Source: Pseudomonadota bacterium
GTDB taxonomy: Bacteria; Desulfobacterota; Desulfovibrionia; Desulfovibrionales; Desulfovibrionaceae
Assembly: GCA_018822065.1 (NCBI GenBank)
Contig: JAHJKV010000506.1
Coordinates: forward strand, 1-6,407
Direction of reading: 5' to 3'
DNA length: 6,407 bases
Shown here piece by piece: positions 1 through 5,926 of the stretch (its first letter is position 1; every line of letters begins with the position of its first letter). Both the position numbers and the translations under genes were made by a program. A model generated the notes under the pieces. That model ran no database searches, was not told the origin of the DNA, and saw only the letters and a program-made list of their open reading frames with translations.

Positions 1-150
1 GGCGACAACCGCATCCAGGGGGACCTCTTCGATGTTCATGGTCGCCGTTTTCACCGAGGTCACCTCCACCTGAGAAGGAGCGGTTACGGTGACACAGGAG
101 GCCAGACACAGGGAGACAACCAGTGCAGTTGCAATTGCTTTCAAGTGCAT
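1..150 (-). CDS. Lipoprotein of unknown function (3' part outside window)
   Basis: The first 50 codons are present and the reading frame leaves the window at position 1. The N-terminus begins MHLKAIATALVV and continues through a hydrophobic stretch to a clear lipobox, LASC, with Cys19 as the predicted lipidated residue. This predicts export by Sec and lipid anchoring; residue +2 is Val, so there is no Asp retention signal and outer-membrane sorting is plausible. The visible mature part is Thr/Val-rich (VTVTAPSQVEVTSV) and belongs to no family I recognise. The ATG at 150-148 overlaps the stop of the upstream gene as TGATG. It has its own Shine-Dalgarno sequence GGGAGGAA about 6 nt upstream, inside the end of that gene. 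The two genes are therefore probably translationally coupled and expressed from the promoter at 767-795. The function cannot be given from 50 residues. Confidence 0.8.
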   Translation of the reverse strand, partial: MHLKAIATALVVSLCLASCVTVTAPSQVEVTSVKTATMNIEEVPLDAVVA

Positions 151-743
151 CACTTGTTCCTCCCGTGAGCCCTGTCGATGAGCGACTGGTTGACAAACCT
201 ATTTTTTGGCTTGGGACCAAGTTTTCCCATGATCCGGTCATAGGCGGCCTTGAGGTCGGGATTGGCATCTATGCGCTCGCTTTTGACCGCCGTTCCAACG
301 GCAAAGGTAACCAGCTTCATGGAGATCGGCCCACCCATGATCGCCGGGATGAAGCCGACAACCGTGGAACCGGCAATGACCGGATCCTCCATCAGGGTCA
401 GGATGTCCCGATGCAGCTCACGCTCCCAATCCATCCGTGCCTTTTCACGTTCAGTAAAGGGCGTACCGCCCCAATTAGTGAACTGATCAGGCTGATTCAC
501 AACGCCAGGTTTATCTGCCGGAATAAAAAAATCCGCAGGGGGCGACCAGTTGCCGGGCTGAAAATCAAGGGTGCCGCCGGAAAAACCGACAATGCTGCCG
601 CCTCCGCCCCCGCCGTCACTGCCCCCTCCTCCGCCGCCACCTCCGTCACAGGCGAGAACCACGAAAGAACCGGACAGCAGGAACAGCCCCGCCAGAAGCG
701 CTCTGCCCATCCACATCATGAAAAGCCTCTTTCTTAGTTGCAT
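150..743 (-). CDS. Polyglycine-linker putative lipoprotein, unknown function
   Basis: A 197-aa protein I do not recognise. Residues 1-31 are a long signal sequence: a basic start (QLRKR), then the hydrophobic core RALLAGLFLLSGSFVVLA. Cys32 sits in a slightly imperfect lipobox, VLAC. Asp33 at +2 would favour inner-membrane retention by the enterobacterial rule. A flexible linker follows: eight glycines (34-41), Ser-Asp, then six glycines (44-49). The remainder has a Pro/Gly-rich part (about 60-95), a charged helix-like stretch (98-118, FTEREKARMDWERELHRD begins about 97), a hydrophobic Gly/Ala segment (121-153) that could insert in or lie on a membrane, and a basic tail. A TTG codon at 746-744 could extend it by one residue. 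I chose the ATG at 743 because GGAGGTGAT (754-746) then has a 6-nt spacing instead of 3. It is first in an operon with the lipoprotein gene at 150-1, overlapping by one base. Confidence 0.82.
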   Translation of the reverse strand: MQLRKRLFMMWMGRALLAGLFLLSGSFVVLACDGGGGGGGGSDGGGGGGSIVGFSGGTLDFQPGNWSPPADFFIPADKPGVVNQPDQFTNWGGTPFTEREKARMDWERELHRDILTLMEDPVIAGSTVVGFIPAIMGGPISMKLVTFAVGTAVKSERIDANPDLKAAYDRIMGKLGPKPKNRFVNQSLIDRAHGRNK

Positions 744-766
744 CAATCACCTCCACTACTAGTCGC

Positions 767-795
767 AGTATACCATTAAACAAGCCTCATTTCAA
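767..795 (-). promoter_or_regulatory. Sigma-70 promoter of the lipoprotein pair
   Basis: On the minus strand a -35 box TTGAAA (795-790) and a -10 box TATACT (772-767) are separated by exactly 17 nt. Each hexamer matches the consensus at five of six positions. Transcription would start near 760, giving an untranslated leader of about 17 nt before the ATG at 743. That leader holds a Shine-Dalgarno sequence, GGAGGTGAT (754-746), fully complementary to the usual 16S rRNA 3' end. Promoter and ribosome site together predict strong, largely constitutive expression. Confidence 0.75.
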
Positions 796-965
796 ATTCA
801 TGATTAGAGGACGCACAAGGAAACCCACTTTGAGAGGGATCCGCAACGTCCATGCTTGAGCCCCTCCCTGCCCTCTCCCTTCCAGGAAACCGATAAACCA
901 AGGTTCGTAACGAGAGCGCATGGGCAACGGTTGGAATAAAACATCGGAAATATTTTTAGGAAAAA
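796..965. other. Non-coding spacer, no gene recognised
   Basis: This stretch lies between the lipoprotein promoter and the terminator of the parA operon. Short open frames exist on the minus strand, but none has a ribosome binding site or a recognisable product. There is a pyrimidine-rich tract on the plus strand around 870-893. The poly-T that follows the 966-990 hairpin on the plus strand could end a small plus-strand RNA from this spacer, but I found no convincing plus-strand promoter. Confidence 0.5.
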
Positions 966-994
966 GGGCCTCGGGAACACCCCGAGGCCCTTTT
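962..994 (-). terminator. Intrinsic terminator of the parA operon (bidirectional)
   Basis: A perfect 10-bp GC-rich stem pairs GGGCCTCGGG (966-975) with CCCGAGGCCC (981-990) around a 5-nt loop. It is flanked by A-rich sequence at 961-965 and TTTT at 991-994, so the RNA from either strand ends in a U-run after the hairpin. On the minus strand it lies about 50 nt past the stop of the RHH gene at 1040 and should end the parA-RHH transcript. It also insulates the lipoprotein promoter from read-through. Confidence 0.9.
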
Positions 995-1039
995 GCTGGC
1001 TGCAACAGGAGGACGTTGCCACAGCGCTCATGAACTAAA

Positions 1040-1384
1040 TCAGCTTGTTATCTCGCGGAGCACCATTGATTTCTTGCCTCGCTCCAGGTCGGCCTGGAGC
1101 AGGCCTAGGGCTATCTCCACCAGTTGGGACTTGCTCTCCACCGGCACCTTCCGCAGGCGTAGGGTGAGGTAGGTTTCGTCCAGACGCTCCAGGACGTCCC
1201 GAGGCAGGTAATAGCCAGCCTTGACCTTGGAACTCCCAACCCGGATGCCCGGTCCCAGACAGGCCTCCACCGGGTCGAGGCCGGTCCGCCCTGCATCCGG
1301 CATGTCAAAACCATCCCCCAGCCCGGCATTGACAAGCCCGGCATCGTCGAAGAAAAACGGTGGTTTCTTGTCGTCCTTAGGCAT
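1040..1384 (-). CDS. Ribbon-helix-helix protein, likely ParA partner / DNA-binding adaptor
   Basis: A 114-aa protein with two parts. Residues 1-52 look disordered, rich in Asp, Gly and Pro, with a lysine-bearing start (MPKDDKKPP). Residues 54-103 fit a ribbon-helix-helix fold: a strand (VKAGYYLP, 54-61), helix A (RDVLERLDETYLTLR, 62-76), a basic turn, and helix B (SKSQLVEIALGLLQADLERG, 84-103). RHH proteins dimerise through the strand and bind short DNA repeats. In small partition cassettes (ParG and Omega families) such a protein binds the centromere, represses its own operon, and stimulates the ParA ATPase through its flexible basic N-terminus. That role is inferred here from fold and context. 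The start at 1384 lies 8 nt inside the end of parA, with GGAGG 10 nt upstream, so the two are translationally coupled. The repeats at 2159-2190 are its likely target. It could instead be an adaptor for another cargo. Confidence 0.8.
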   Translation of the reverse strand: MPKDDKKPPFFFDDAGLVNAGLGDGFDMPDAGRTGLDPVEACLGPGIRVGSSKVKAGYYLPRDVLERLDETYLTLRLRKVPVESKSQLVEIALGLLQADLERGKKSMVLREITS

Positions 1385-2132
1385 CCTGATCCACCCTCCA
1401 GGCTAACGCTTCATAGTCCTCAGCCCCCGACGCCTCGGGGTCCACTTCAAAAATCGTCCGCCCCAGTCCCGCTGCCTCGGACAGCTTCACGTTGGAACGG
1501 ATGGGCTCGCAGACCTGGGCGGGAAAGGCTTTCTGCAACTGCGCCAGATAGGACCGCGACTGCTTGAGACGTTTGTCGAACATGGTCGGCACCAGATAGC
1601 GCAACCGGAGTTCAGGGTTCAGTTTCTGCACGGACTGGATATAGGTGAGAAAAGCCTGGAGCCCCTGGAGCGCAGGTGCCTGGAGCGCCACGGGGGAGAG
1701 CACCTCGTCCACGGCACAGAGGATGTTAACGGAAAGGATGTCCCAGCCGGGTGCGCAATCATAGATGACATAGTCAAGGGCCCCTTCACGGGGAACAAGG
1801 CGTTCCTTTAAAATCGTGTCGCTTTTAGACTGCTTGCCCAGCCAACGCTTGAGTTCCGTGAGTCCGACGCCACCAGCCAGCACCCAAAGATTCTCCCGGG
1901 CCTCAAGCACAGCGCTGTTTCGCTCCTCGGCCGTGCGGGCCACGAGGAAATGGCTCAACCCCGCCCGAACCTGACTCCGCACCCCAAGGAAACGGACCAC
2001 CTGGTCCTGGGAATCGCAATCCACCAGAAGCACCCGCCGCCCCATGGCCGCGAGTGCCGCCCCCAGGTTCACGGAGGTGGTGGTCTTGCCGACCCCTCCC
2101 TTGGCGATGGCCACTGCTATGGTTCGCATCAT
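1377..2132 (-). CDS. ParA/Soj-family P-loop ATPase
   Basis: A 251-aa ParA/MinD superfamily ATPase. The deviant Walker A motif KGGVGKTTT is at 11-19, with both the signature Lys11 and the P-loop Lys16. Walker A' is VLLVDCD (34-40). Walker B is YVIYDCAPG (121-129), with Asp125. The Soj-type segment NVKLSEA (214-220) is followed by IFEVDPEA. The protein lacks the N-terminal helix-turn-helix of large plasmid ParA proteins, so it resembles Soj or type Ib ParA. Known members dimerise on ATP, coat the nucleoid non-specifically, and are released when a partner stimulates hydrolysis, which moves or spaces a cargo. The A' segment reads DCDSQDQ where many relatives have DxDPQGN, a small departure. Two adjacent ATGs (2132 and 2129) are both possible; the second has slightly better spacing from CAGG and gives the usual MRTIAVA start. 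The partner gene overlaps its end. No replication gene is visible, so chromosome or plasmid partition is not proven. Confidence 0.92.
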   Translation of the reverse strand: MMRTIAVAIAKGGVGKTTTSVNLGAALAAMGRRVLLVDCDSQDQVVRFLGVRSQVRAGLSHFLVARTAEERNSAVLEARENLWVLAGGVGLTELKRWLGKQSKSDTILKERLVPREGALDYVIYDCAPGWDILSVNILCAVDEVLSPVALQAPALQGLQAFLTYIQSVQKLNPELRLRYLVPTMFDKRLKQSRSYLAQLQKAFPAQVCEPIRSNVKLSEAAGLGRTIFEVDPEASGAEDYEALAWRVDQDA

Positions 2133-2158
2133 GTCCTGCCTGTTTCCTGTTGCTCTGG

Positions 2159-2190
2159 GTCTATTCTTCTATTCGCGAATTCTTCTATTC
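2159..2190 (-). repeat. Four tandem 8-bp repeats, candidate RHH operator/centromere
   Basis: Read on the minus strand, 2190 to 2159 divides into four contiguous octamers: GAATAGAA, GAATTCGC, GAATAGAA and GAATAGAC. All start GAAT; three share GAATAGA, and only the second diverges in its last four bases. The array ends 26 nt before the first parA ATG. Its central part also forms a palindrome, ATTCGCGAAT (2171-2180). RHH partition proteins typically bind head-to-tail arrays of short repeats (heptads for Omega) placed at the promoter of their own operon. The position and form suggest the operator, and perhaps the partition site, of the RHH protein encoded at 1384-1040. A -35-like TTGACT lies upstream at 2220-2215 on the minus strand, but its -10 partner (CATTCA, 17-nt spacing) is poor. 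Confidence 0.6.
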
Positions 2191-2196
2191 TTGAAT

Positions 2197-2208
2197 GCAC
2201 ACTTGTGC
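2197..2208. repeat. Short inverted repeat in the parA-kinase divergent region
   Basis: GCACA (2197-2201) and TGTGC (2204-2208) form an inverted repeat around a 2-base centre. The loop is too short for an RNA hairpin, so if it is functional it would be a site for a dimeric DNA-binding protein. It lies next to the octamer array and could influence parA, the kinase gene, or both. Its small size makes chance occurrence quite possible. Confidence 0.25.
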
Positions 2209-2308
2209 CACCGAAGTCAAGGGCGACTACGATCTTGCCCCCGGACCGGAATCCGTCTAGAGTGCCAAAGAGACAGAAAGTCCTGAAACACAAGCGCTGG
2301 AGCCACTC

Positions 2309-4555
2309 TTGAAACCAACGTCCACCTGGCGGCTGGTCCTGCCCTACACAGGCCTGATCCTCGTTTTCGCTGTAGCCCTCATGCTCTCCTCCACCCTGAC
2401 CTCGCGTCAGACGTTGCTGCTGCATGCCCGAAACATCATGCAAAACATCGCCTCCTACACCATCGACAAGTCGTCCAATTATCTCGTCCCTGCCCGGGAT
2501 GCCGCCCAGCTCACTATGGGGTTGGCCAAGAGCAATATCCTCTCCTCCTCCGATGTCGAAACCATGGAGTCCTATTTTTACGAACAGCTCTTCATCTATC
2601 CCCAGTTCTCCGGCATCTATTACGGGACGGCAAACGGCGAGTTCATCATGGCCTCGCGCTACAACAAATATGAAAAAGGCGGCTTCTACACCAAGATCAT
2701 TTCCCAGGAAGAACTTGGCCGAAAGACCTCACTCATCTTCCGGGGAAAGGACTTCCGGGTCACCGAACGACGATTCGACCCGACCGACACCTATGACCCT
2801 AGAGAGCGGCCCTGGTTCAAGACGGCCCAGGAGGCAAGCAAGCCCATCTGGACCTCGCCCTATGTCTTTTTCACCTCCAAGAAGCCCGGCATCACCACGG
2901 CCAATCCGGTGTATGGCCCAAACGGAAAACTGCGCGGCGTCATCGGCGTGGATATCGCCATTGACGAACTCTCTACCTTCCTGTCCAAACTCAAGGTGAG
3001 CGAGCACGGGCTGGCCTTCATCATGGACCGAAGCGGCGACGTCATCGCCTATCCGGACATGAGCAAGATTCGCCAGCCAAACGGCGACACCATCCGGCTG
3101 ACCAGAATCGACGAACTGGACGACCCCCTGGCCAGAATGGCCTATGAATCGCTGGAACTGGATGAGACGGGAAAACCGCTTCTGGAAGAACCAGTGTTTA
3201 CTTCCTTTGCCTTGAACGGCGAGAACTATCACGCTATGTTCGCCCCCTTCTCCAACCCGCAATGGCCCTGGGTAATCGGCATCTACCTGCCCGAAAACGA
3301 CTACCTTGGGACCTTGAAACGGAACGGACTGCTGAACATCGGCATCTCCGTGATCGCCGTGCTCCTGGCTGGCCTCCTCGGTCTGGCCGTAGCCAGGAGG
3401 ATCGACTCCGCCCGCAAGGCCGCCGAGGCCGCCGATCACGCCAAAAGCCGTTTCCTCGCCAGGATGAGCCATGAAATCCGCACGCCCATGAACGCCCTGC
3501 TGGGCGCCAGCGAACTCCTGCACGAAACCGAGCTCTCACCGGAGCAGCAACGTTACCTGAAGCTCTTCAGCAATGCGGGCGAGGTCCTGCATGAACTGGT
3601 CAACGACGTGCTGGACCTAGCCAAAATCGAGGCCAGAGAGCTGAGAGTGCACCTGGCACCGTTCCACCTGCGGGAAACGATCAACAACTCATGCTCCGTG
3701 CTGTCTCTCGGAGCACAAAAAAAGGGGCTGGATTTCCGCTGCTTCGTGGCCCCGACAGTTCCAGACCATCTCGAGGGCGATGCGATCCGGATCAAACAGG
3801 TCCTGGTCAACCTGATCGGCAATGCCACCAAGTTCACCCACACGGGCTCCATCGACGTCAGGGTGGAGCGAGCCAGCAGCGAGCATGAAGATCAGGTCAC
3901 CCTCGACTTCTCGGTCACGGACACCGGCATCGGCATCCCTGATCATATGCAGGGAAAGGTGTTTGAAAATTTCAGCCAGGTAGAAGACTCCCCTATTCGC
4001 TCCACTGGCGGGACCGGGCTGGGACTGGCGATCTGTCGCCACCTGGTGGAACTCATGGGCGGAACCATCACCCTCGAGAGCACACCGGGGCAGGGATCGT
4101 GTTTCCTCTTCCGGCTCTCCCTGGGAAAGGCCAAGACCGAAGTGGAAGGCACTCCACCGCCCCTCGCCGACGCCCGCCCCTTCCTCCGCGTGCTTCTAGT
4201 AGATGACGACGAGTCGAACCGACTGATCATGAGCATGTTCATCACCGGCGCTGGCCACCAGGTGACCCTGACCACGGACGGGGAGGAGGCCATTGCCGCC
4301 TTTGCGTCGGGCGACTTCGACCTGGTGCTCATGGACATAGAGATGCCGGTCATGGACGGCTATGAGGCCACGCATCGCATTCGGGATCACGAGTCCAAGC
4401 ATTCCCTTGCGCCGACCCCTATCGTGGCCCTGACAGCGCATACCTTGCCGGATACAGAGGAGAGGGATCAACTTTCCGAGTTCTCGGAATGCCTGACCAA
4501 ACCGATCAAAAAAGGCGATCTGCTGGCCATGCTTGACCGATACGCCAGCGCCTGA
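2309..4555 (+). CDS. Hybrid sensor histidine kinase with Cache-like sensor and receiver
   Basis: A 748-aa inner-membrane kinase. TM1 is about residues 8-28. An extracytoplasmic dCache-like domain covers roughly 30-335, with typical motifs DPRERPWF (163-170), WTSPYVF (181-187), GVIGVDIAIDEL (210-221) and GLAFIMDRSGDVIAYPD (234-250). TM2 is about 341-363. A short helical linker without a HAMP domain leads to HisKA with phospho-acceptor His388 (MSHEIRTPMN). The ATPase domain shows the N-box (NLIGNATKFT, Asn501/505), G1 (DTGIGIPD, Asp538) and G2 (GGTGLGLA, 567-574). The C-terminal receiver (about 627-745) has the acidic pair Asp632/Asp633, phospho-acceptor Asp676, Thr709 and Lys731, all intact. 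Cache domains usually bind small ligands such as amino or carboxylic acids; the ligand here is unknown. The TTG start has GGAG 6 nt upstream. An in-frame stop at 2258 and the lack of any ATG or GTG before TM1 support it. No Hpt or separate regulator is nearby, so phosphotransfer partners lie elsewhere. Confidence 0.95.
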   Translation: MKPTSTWRLVLPYTGLILVFAVALMLSSTLTSRQTLLLHARNIMQNIASYTIDKSSNYLVPARDAAQLTMGLAKSNILSSSDVETMESYFYEQLFIYPQFSGIYYGTANGEFIMASRYNKYEKGGFYTKIISQEELGRKTSLIFRGKDFRVTERRFDPTDTYDPRERPWFKTAQEASKPIWTSPYVFFTSKKPGITTANPVYGPNGKLRGVIGVDIAIDELSTFLSKLKVSEHGLAFIMDRSGDVIAYPDMSKIRQPNGDTIRLTRIDELDDPLARMAYESLELDETGKPLLEEPVFTSFALNGENYHAMFAPFSNPQWPWVIGIYLPENDYLGTLKRNGLLNIGISVIAVLLAGLLGLAVARRIDSARKAAEAADHAKSRFLARMSHEIRTPMNALLGASELLHETELSPEQQRYLKLFSNAGEVLHELVNDVLDLAKIEARELRVHLAPFHLRETINNSCSVLSLGAQKKGLDFRCFVAPTVPDHLEGDAIRIKQVLVNLIGNATKFTHTGSIDVRVERASSEHEDQVTLDFSVTDTGIGIPDHMQGKVFENFSQVEDSPIRSTGGTGLGLAICRHLVELMGGTITLESTPGQGSCFLFRLSLGKAKTEVEGTPPPLADARPFLRVLLVDDDESNRLIMSMFITGAGHQVTLTTDGEEAIAAFASGDFDLVLMDIEMPVMDGYEATHRIRDHESKHSLAPTPIVALTAHTLPDTEERDQLSEFSECLTKPIKKGDLLAMLDRYASA

Positions 4556-4751
4556 CCCTCGGTCTTGGAAGAACGCGGTGAAGTCTCCGGCACCTTCCAT
4601 CTGATCACCGGAGCCCTCTCCCAGCAGGACAGGAACTGACGGTGGAAACCCCGTTTGGGTTCATCGGCATCCGGAGCAGCGAACGTCTTGCTCGTGCCGC
4701 AGCCACAGTGGCCTTCGACTGAATGGGAGTGTTCCGGGTTGGCCGGAAAGG
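4556..4751. other. Spacer between convergent genes, no clear terminator
   Basis: The kinase (plus) and the M23 gene (minus) converge here. Three inverted repeats are visible: CTCCGG/CCGGAG (4585-4590 and 4608-4613, 17-nt loop), GCCAC/GTGGC (4702-4712, 1-base centre), and TTCCGG/CCGGAA (4732-4737 and 4743-4748, 5-nt loop) just past the M23 stop. None is followed by a U-run on either strand, so none is a standard intrinsic terminator; Rho-dependent ending is possible. In the kinase frame, 27 sense codons follow the TGA before the next stop at 4637. No separate gene is recognisable. Confidence 0.5.
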
Positions 4752-5669
4752 CTAATTGAGAATGAAGCCGCGGGGATTTCTGGCCGATCCGTCCACCAAC
4801 ACTTCATAGTGCAGATGCGGACCCGTGGAGCGACCGGAATTGCCAACATGGGCGATGACTTCATCACGGCCCACGGTTTGCCCCTCTTCCACGGTCACGT
4901 CCCGAAGATGCGCGTAGCGGGTGTTGATGCCGCCGAAGTGTCGTAGGAGCAGCGTCAGGCCATAGGCACCCTTGCGTTCGATGCGCGCGACTACGCCGTT
5001 GGCAGGAGCCAGCACTGGGGTGCCCCGACCAGTCGAGGGAACGATGTCCAATCCCTGGTGCATACGGTAATGGCTGTCAAAAGGATGGTTTCGCATGCCG
5101 AAACTGGAGGTGATACGCCCCTTGACCGGCCAGACAGAAGGCGTCCAGGCCAGAATGTTCATGTCGTGACGCATCTCGCGCAGCACCGTCTGTTGCACGC
5201 GTTCTGCATCCAGAATATCCCGATCCAGACTCTCGGTGCCGTTCTGCATGTTGCGAACCAAGCTTCGCATATTGTAGGGGGTGATGCTCGCCCGGGCAAA
5301 GGCGAGGTTAGAACCGCCCAAGGCTGACTCGGCCTCGGAAACCTCGGCCATGTTCAGCATCACTTTGAGCTTGTTATTGAAGGTGGCGACCCGGTCATAC
5401 TTGCCACGCAGGCCAGCCAGTTCGCTTGCCTGGGCCAGCAGCGCAGTCCGGAGGGAAAGACGTTCCTGTTCCTGGGTCATGAAGTCCTGTCCCATATGAT
5501 GGATTTCCATGGCCTTGAACCCAAGAAAGCCGCCACTGATAATCAGCCCCAGCATCACCGCAACGACGAGCCGTGGGACGATCCGTCGCATCCGGAGGGC
5601 ACGATGACAGCCGGCACACTCAGGATAGATCAAAATCTGGTATTTGCTCAACAGATGAGAACGGCTCAT
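4752..5669 (-). CDS. Membrane-anchored M23 (LytM-type) metallopeptidase
   Basis: A 305-aa predicted cell-wall endopeptidase. Residues 1-30 form a basic cytoplasmic tail that includes CAGCH (18-22) and RMRR (26-29). One TM segment follows at about 31-51. Residues 62-110 look like a coiled coil (MTQEQERLSLRTALLAQASE...), and a second helical region spans about 134-172. The C-terminal M23 domain (about 180-305) carries all the key residues: HxxxD (His204, Asp208), and His254, His285 and His287 (YAHL, GPHLHYEV). By LytM homology, His204, Asp208 and His287 bind zinc, and His254 and His285 are catalytic. It should therefore cut peptide cross-links in periplasmic peptidoglycan, unlike the inactive EnvC/NlpD type. 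The start at 5669 puts a cytoplasmic tail before the TM; the Shine-Dalgarno is weak (GAGG, about 13 nt away). Upstream in-frame ATGs would overlap glnS and are unlikely. The gene is divergent from glnS, with no shared function evident. Confidence 0.9.
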   Translation of the reverse strand: MSRSHLLSKYQILIYPECAGCHRALRMRRIVPRLVVAVMLGLIISGGFLGFKAMEIHHMGQDFMTQEQERLSLRTALLAQASELAGLRGKYDRVATFNNKLKVMLNMAEVSEAESALGGSNLAFARASITPYNMRSLVRNMQNGTESLDRDILDAERVQQTVLREMRHDMNILAWTPSVWPVKGRITSSFGMRNHPFDSHYRMHQGLDIVPSTGRGTPVLAPANGVVARIERKGAYGLTLLLRHFGGINTRYAHLRDVTVEEGQTVGRDEVIAHVGNSGRSTGPHLHYEVLVDGSARNPRGFILN

Positions 5670-5785
5670 GGATTGTCGGTATGCCTCAGAATTATCATGT
5701 GATTTCAAGACTGCTTGCTCATGTAAACCAAAATTTCCTAAATGAAAAGCCCCAAACCCAAGAACAAAGACTCTTTTACACAAGT

Positions 5786-5814
5786 TTGACCGAAGGGATA
5801 AAAAGCCGTATTTT
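5786..5814 (+). promoter_or_regulatory. Probable sigma-70 promoter of glnS
   Basis: TTGACC (5786-5791, five of six consensus bases) and TATTTT (5809-5814, four of six) are separated by 17 nt. Transcription would start near 5821, leaving a leader of about 108 nt before the glnS ATG. That leader is long for a housekeeping gene and contains the hairpins at 5824-5872. Confidence 0.55.
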
Positions 5815-5823
5815 CGCGCCCCT

Positions 5824-5872
5824 CCCACTCTGCCAGGTTGCAATGAACTGGCAGGTGGGGATATCATTCCCC
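5824..5872 (+). promoter_or_regulatory. Structured glnS leader with two competing hairpins
   Basis: Hairpin A pairs TGCCAG (5831-5836) with CTGGCA (5848-5853), and outside a small internal bulge CCCAC (5824-5828) with GTGGG (5855-5859), around an 11-nt loop. Hairpin B pairs GGGGA (5857-5861) with TCCCC (5868-5872) around a 6-nt loop. B uses bases 5857-5859, which belong to the outer stem of A, so the full forms exclude each other. There is no U-run after B, so this is not a classical attenuator. It matches no riboswitch or T-box I know, and a regulatory role is inference. Confidence 0.35.
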
Positions 5873-5910
5873 GCAACGAGGACACAGAACCGAACCAGGC
5901 CCCACCAACC

Positions 5911-5926
5911 AGGAGCCCAGGAGCCC
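5911..5926 (+). promoter_or_regulatory. Duplicated Shine-Dalgarno of glnS
   Basis: The octamer AGGAGCCC occurs twice in tandem (5911-5918 and 5919-5926). The second AGGAG is 5 nt from the ATG at 5929 and is the working ribosome site by spacing; the first is 13 nt away. The second copy fixes the glnS start. Confidence 0.75.

Noticed and set aside
123..737. Long open frame on the plus strand opposite the polyglycine lipoprotein
   Set aside because: The minus strand has a strong promoter, an ideal Shine-Dalgarno sequence and a signal peptide; the plus-strand product is a low-complexity Pro/Arg-rich shadow with no ribosome site.
787..1031. Two minus-strand open frames of 72 and 75 codons in the spacer
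   Set aside because: They run through the intrinsic terminator at 966-990, lack ribosome sites, and overlap each other in different frames.
1655..1686. Three copies of CCTGGAGC inside parA (a fourth at 1093-1100)
   Set aside because: They encode repeated Leu-Gln/Ala codons (APALQGLQA) and one Leu-Gln region in the RHH gene; protein sequence and codon bias explain them.
2195..2210. Sigma-54-like element TGGCAC-N5-TGCAT on the minus strand upstream of parA
   Set aside because: The GG and GC dinucleotides are one base closer than the strict spacing sigma-54 needs.
2729..3523. 264-codon open frame antisense to the kinase
   Set aside because: It lies wholly inside a gene with intact Cache-like and HisKA motifs; the product is an antisense shadow typical of GC-rich DNA.
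4585..4613. CTCCGG/CCGGAG inverted repeat as terminator of the kinase gene
   Set aside because: The stem is only 6 bp with a 17-nt loop and no U-run follows.
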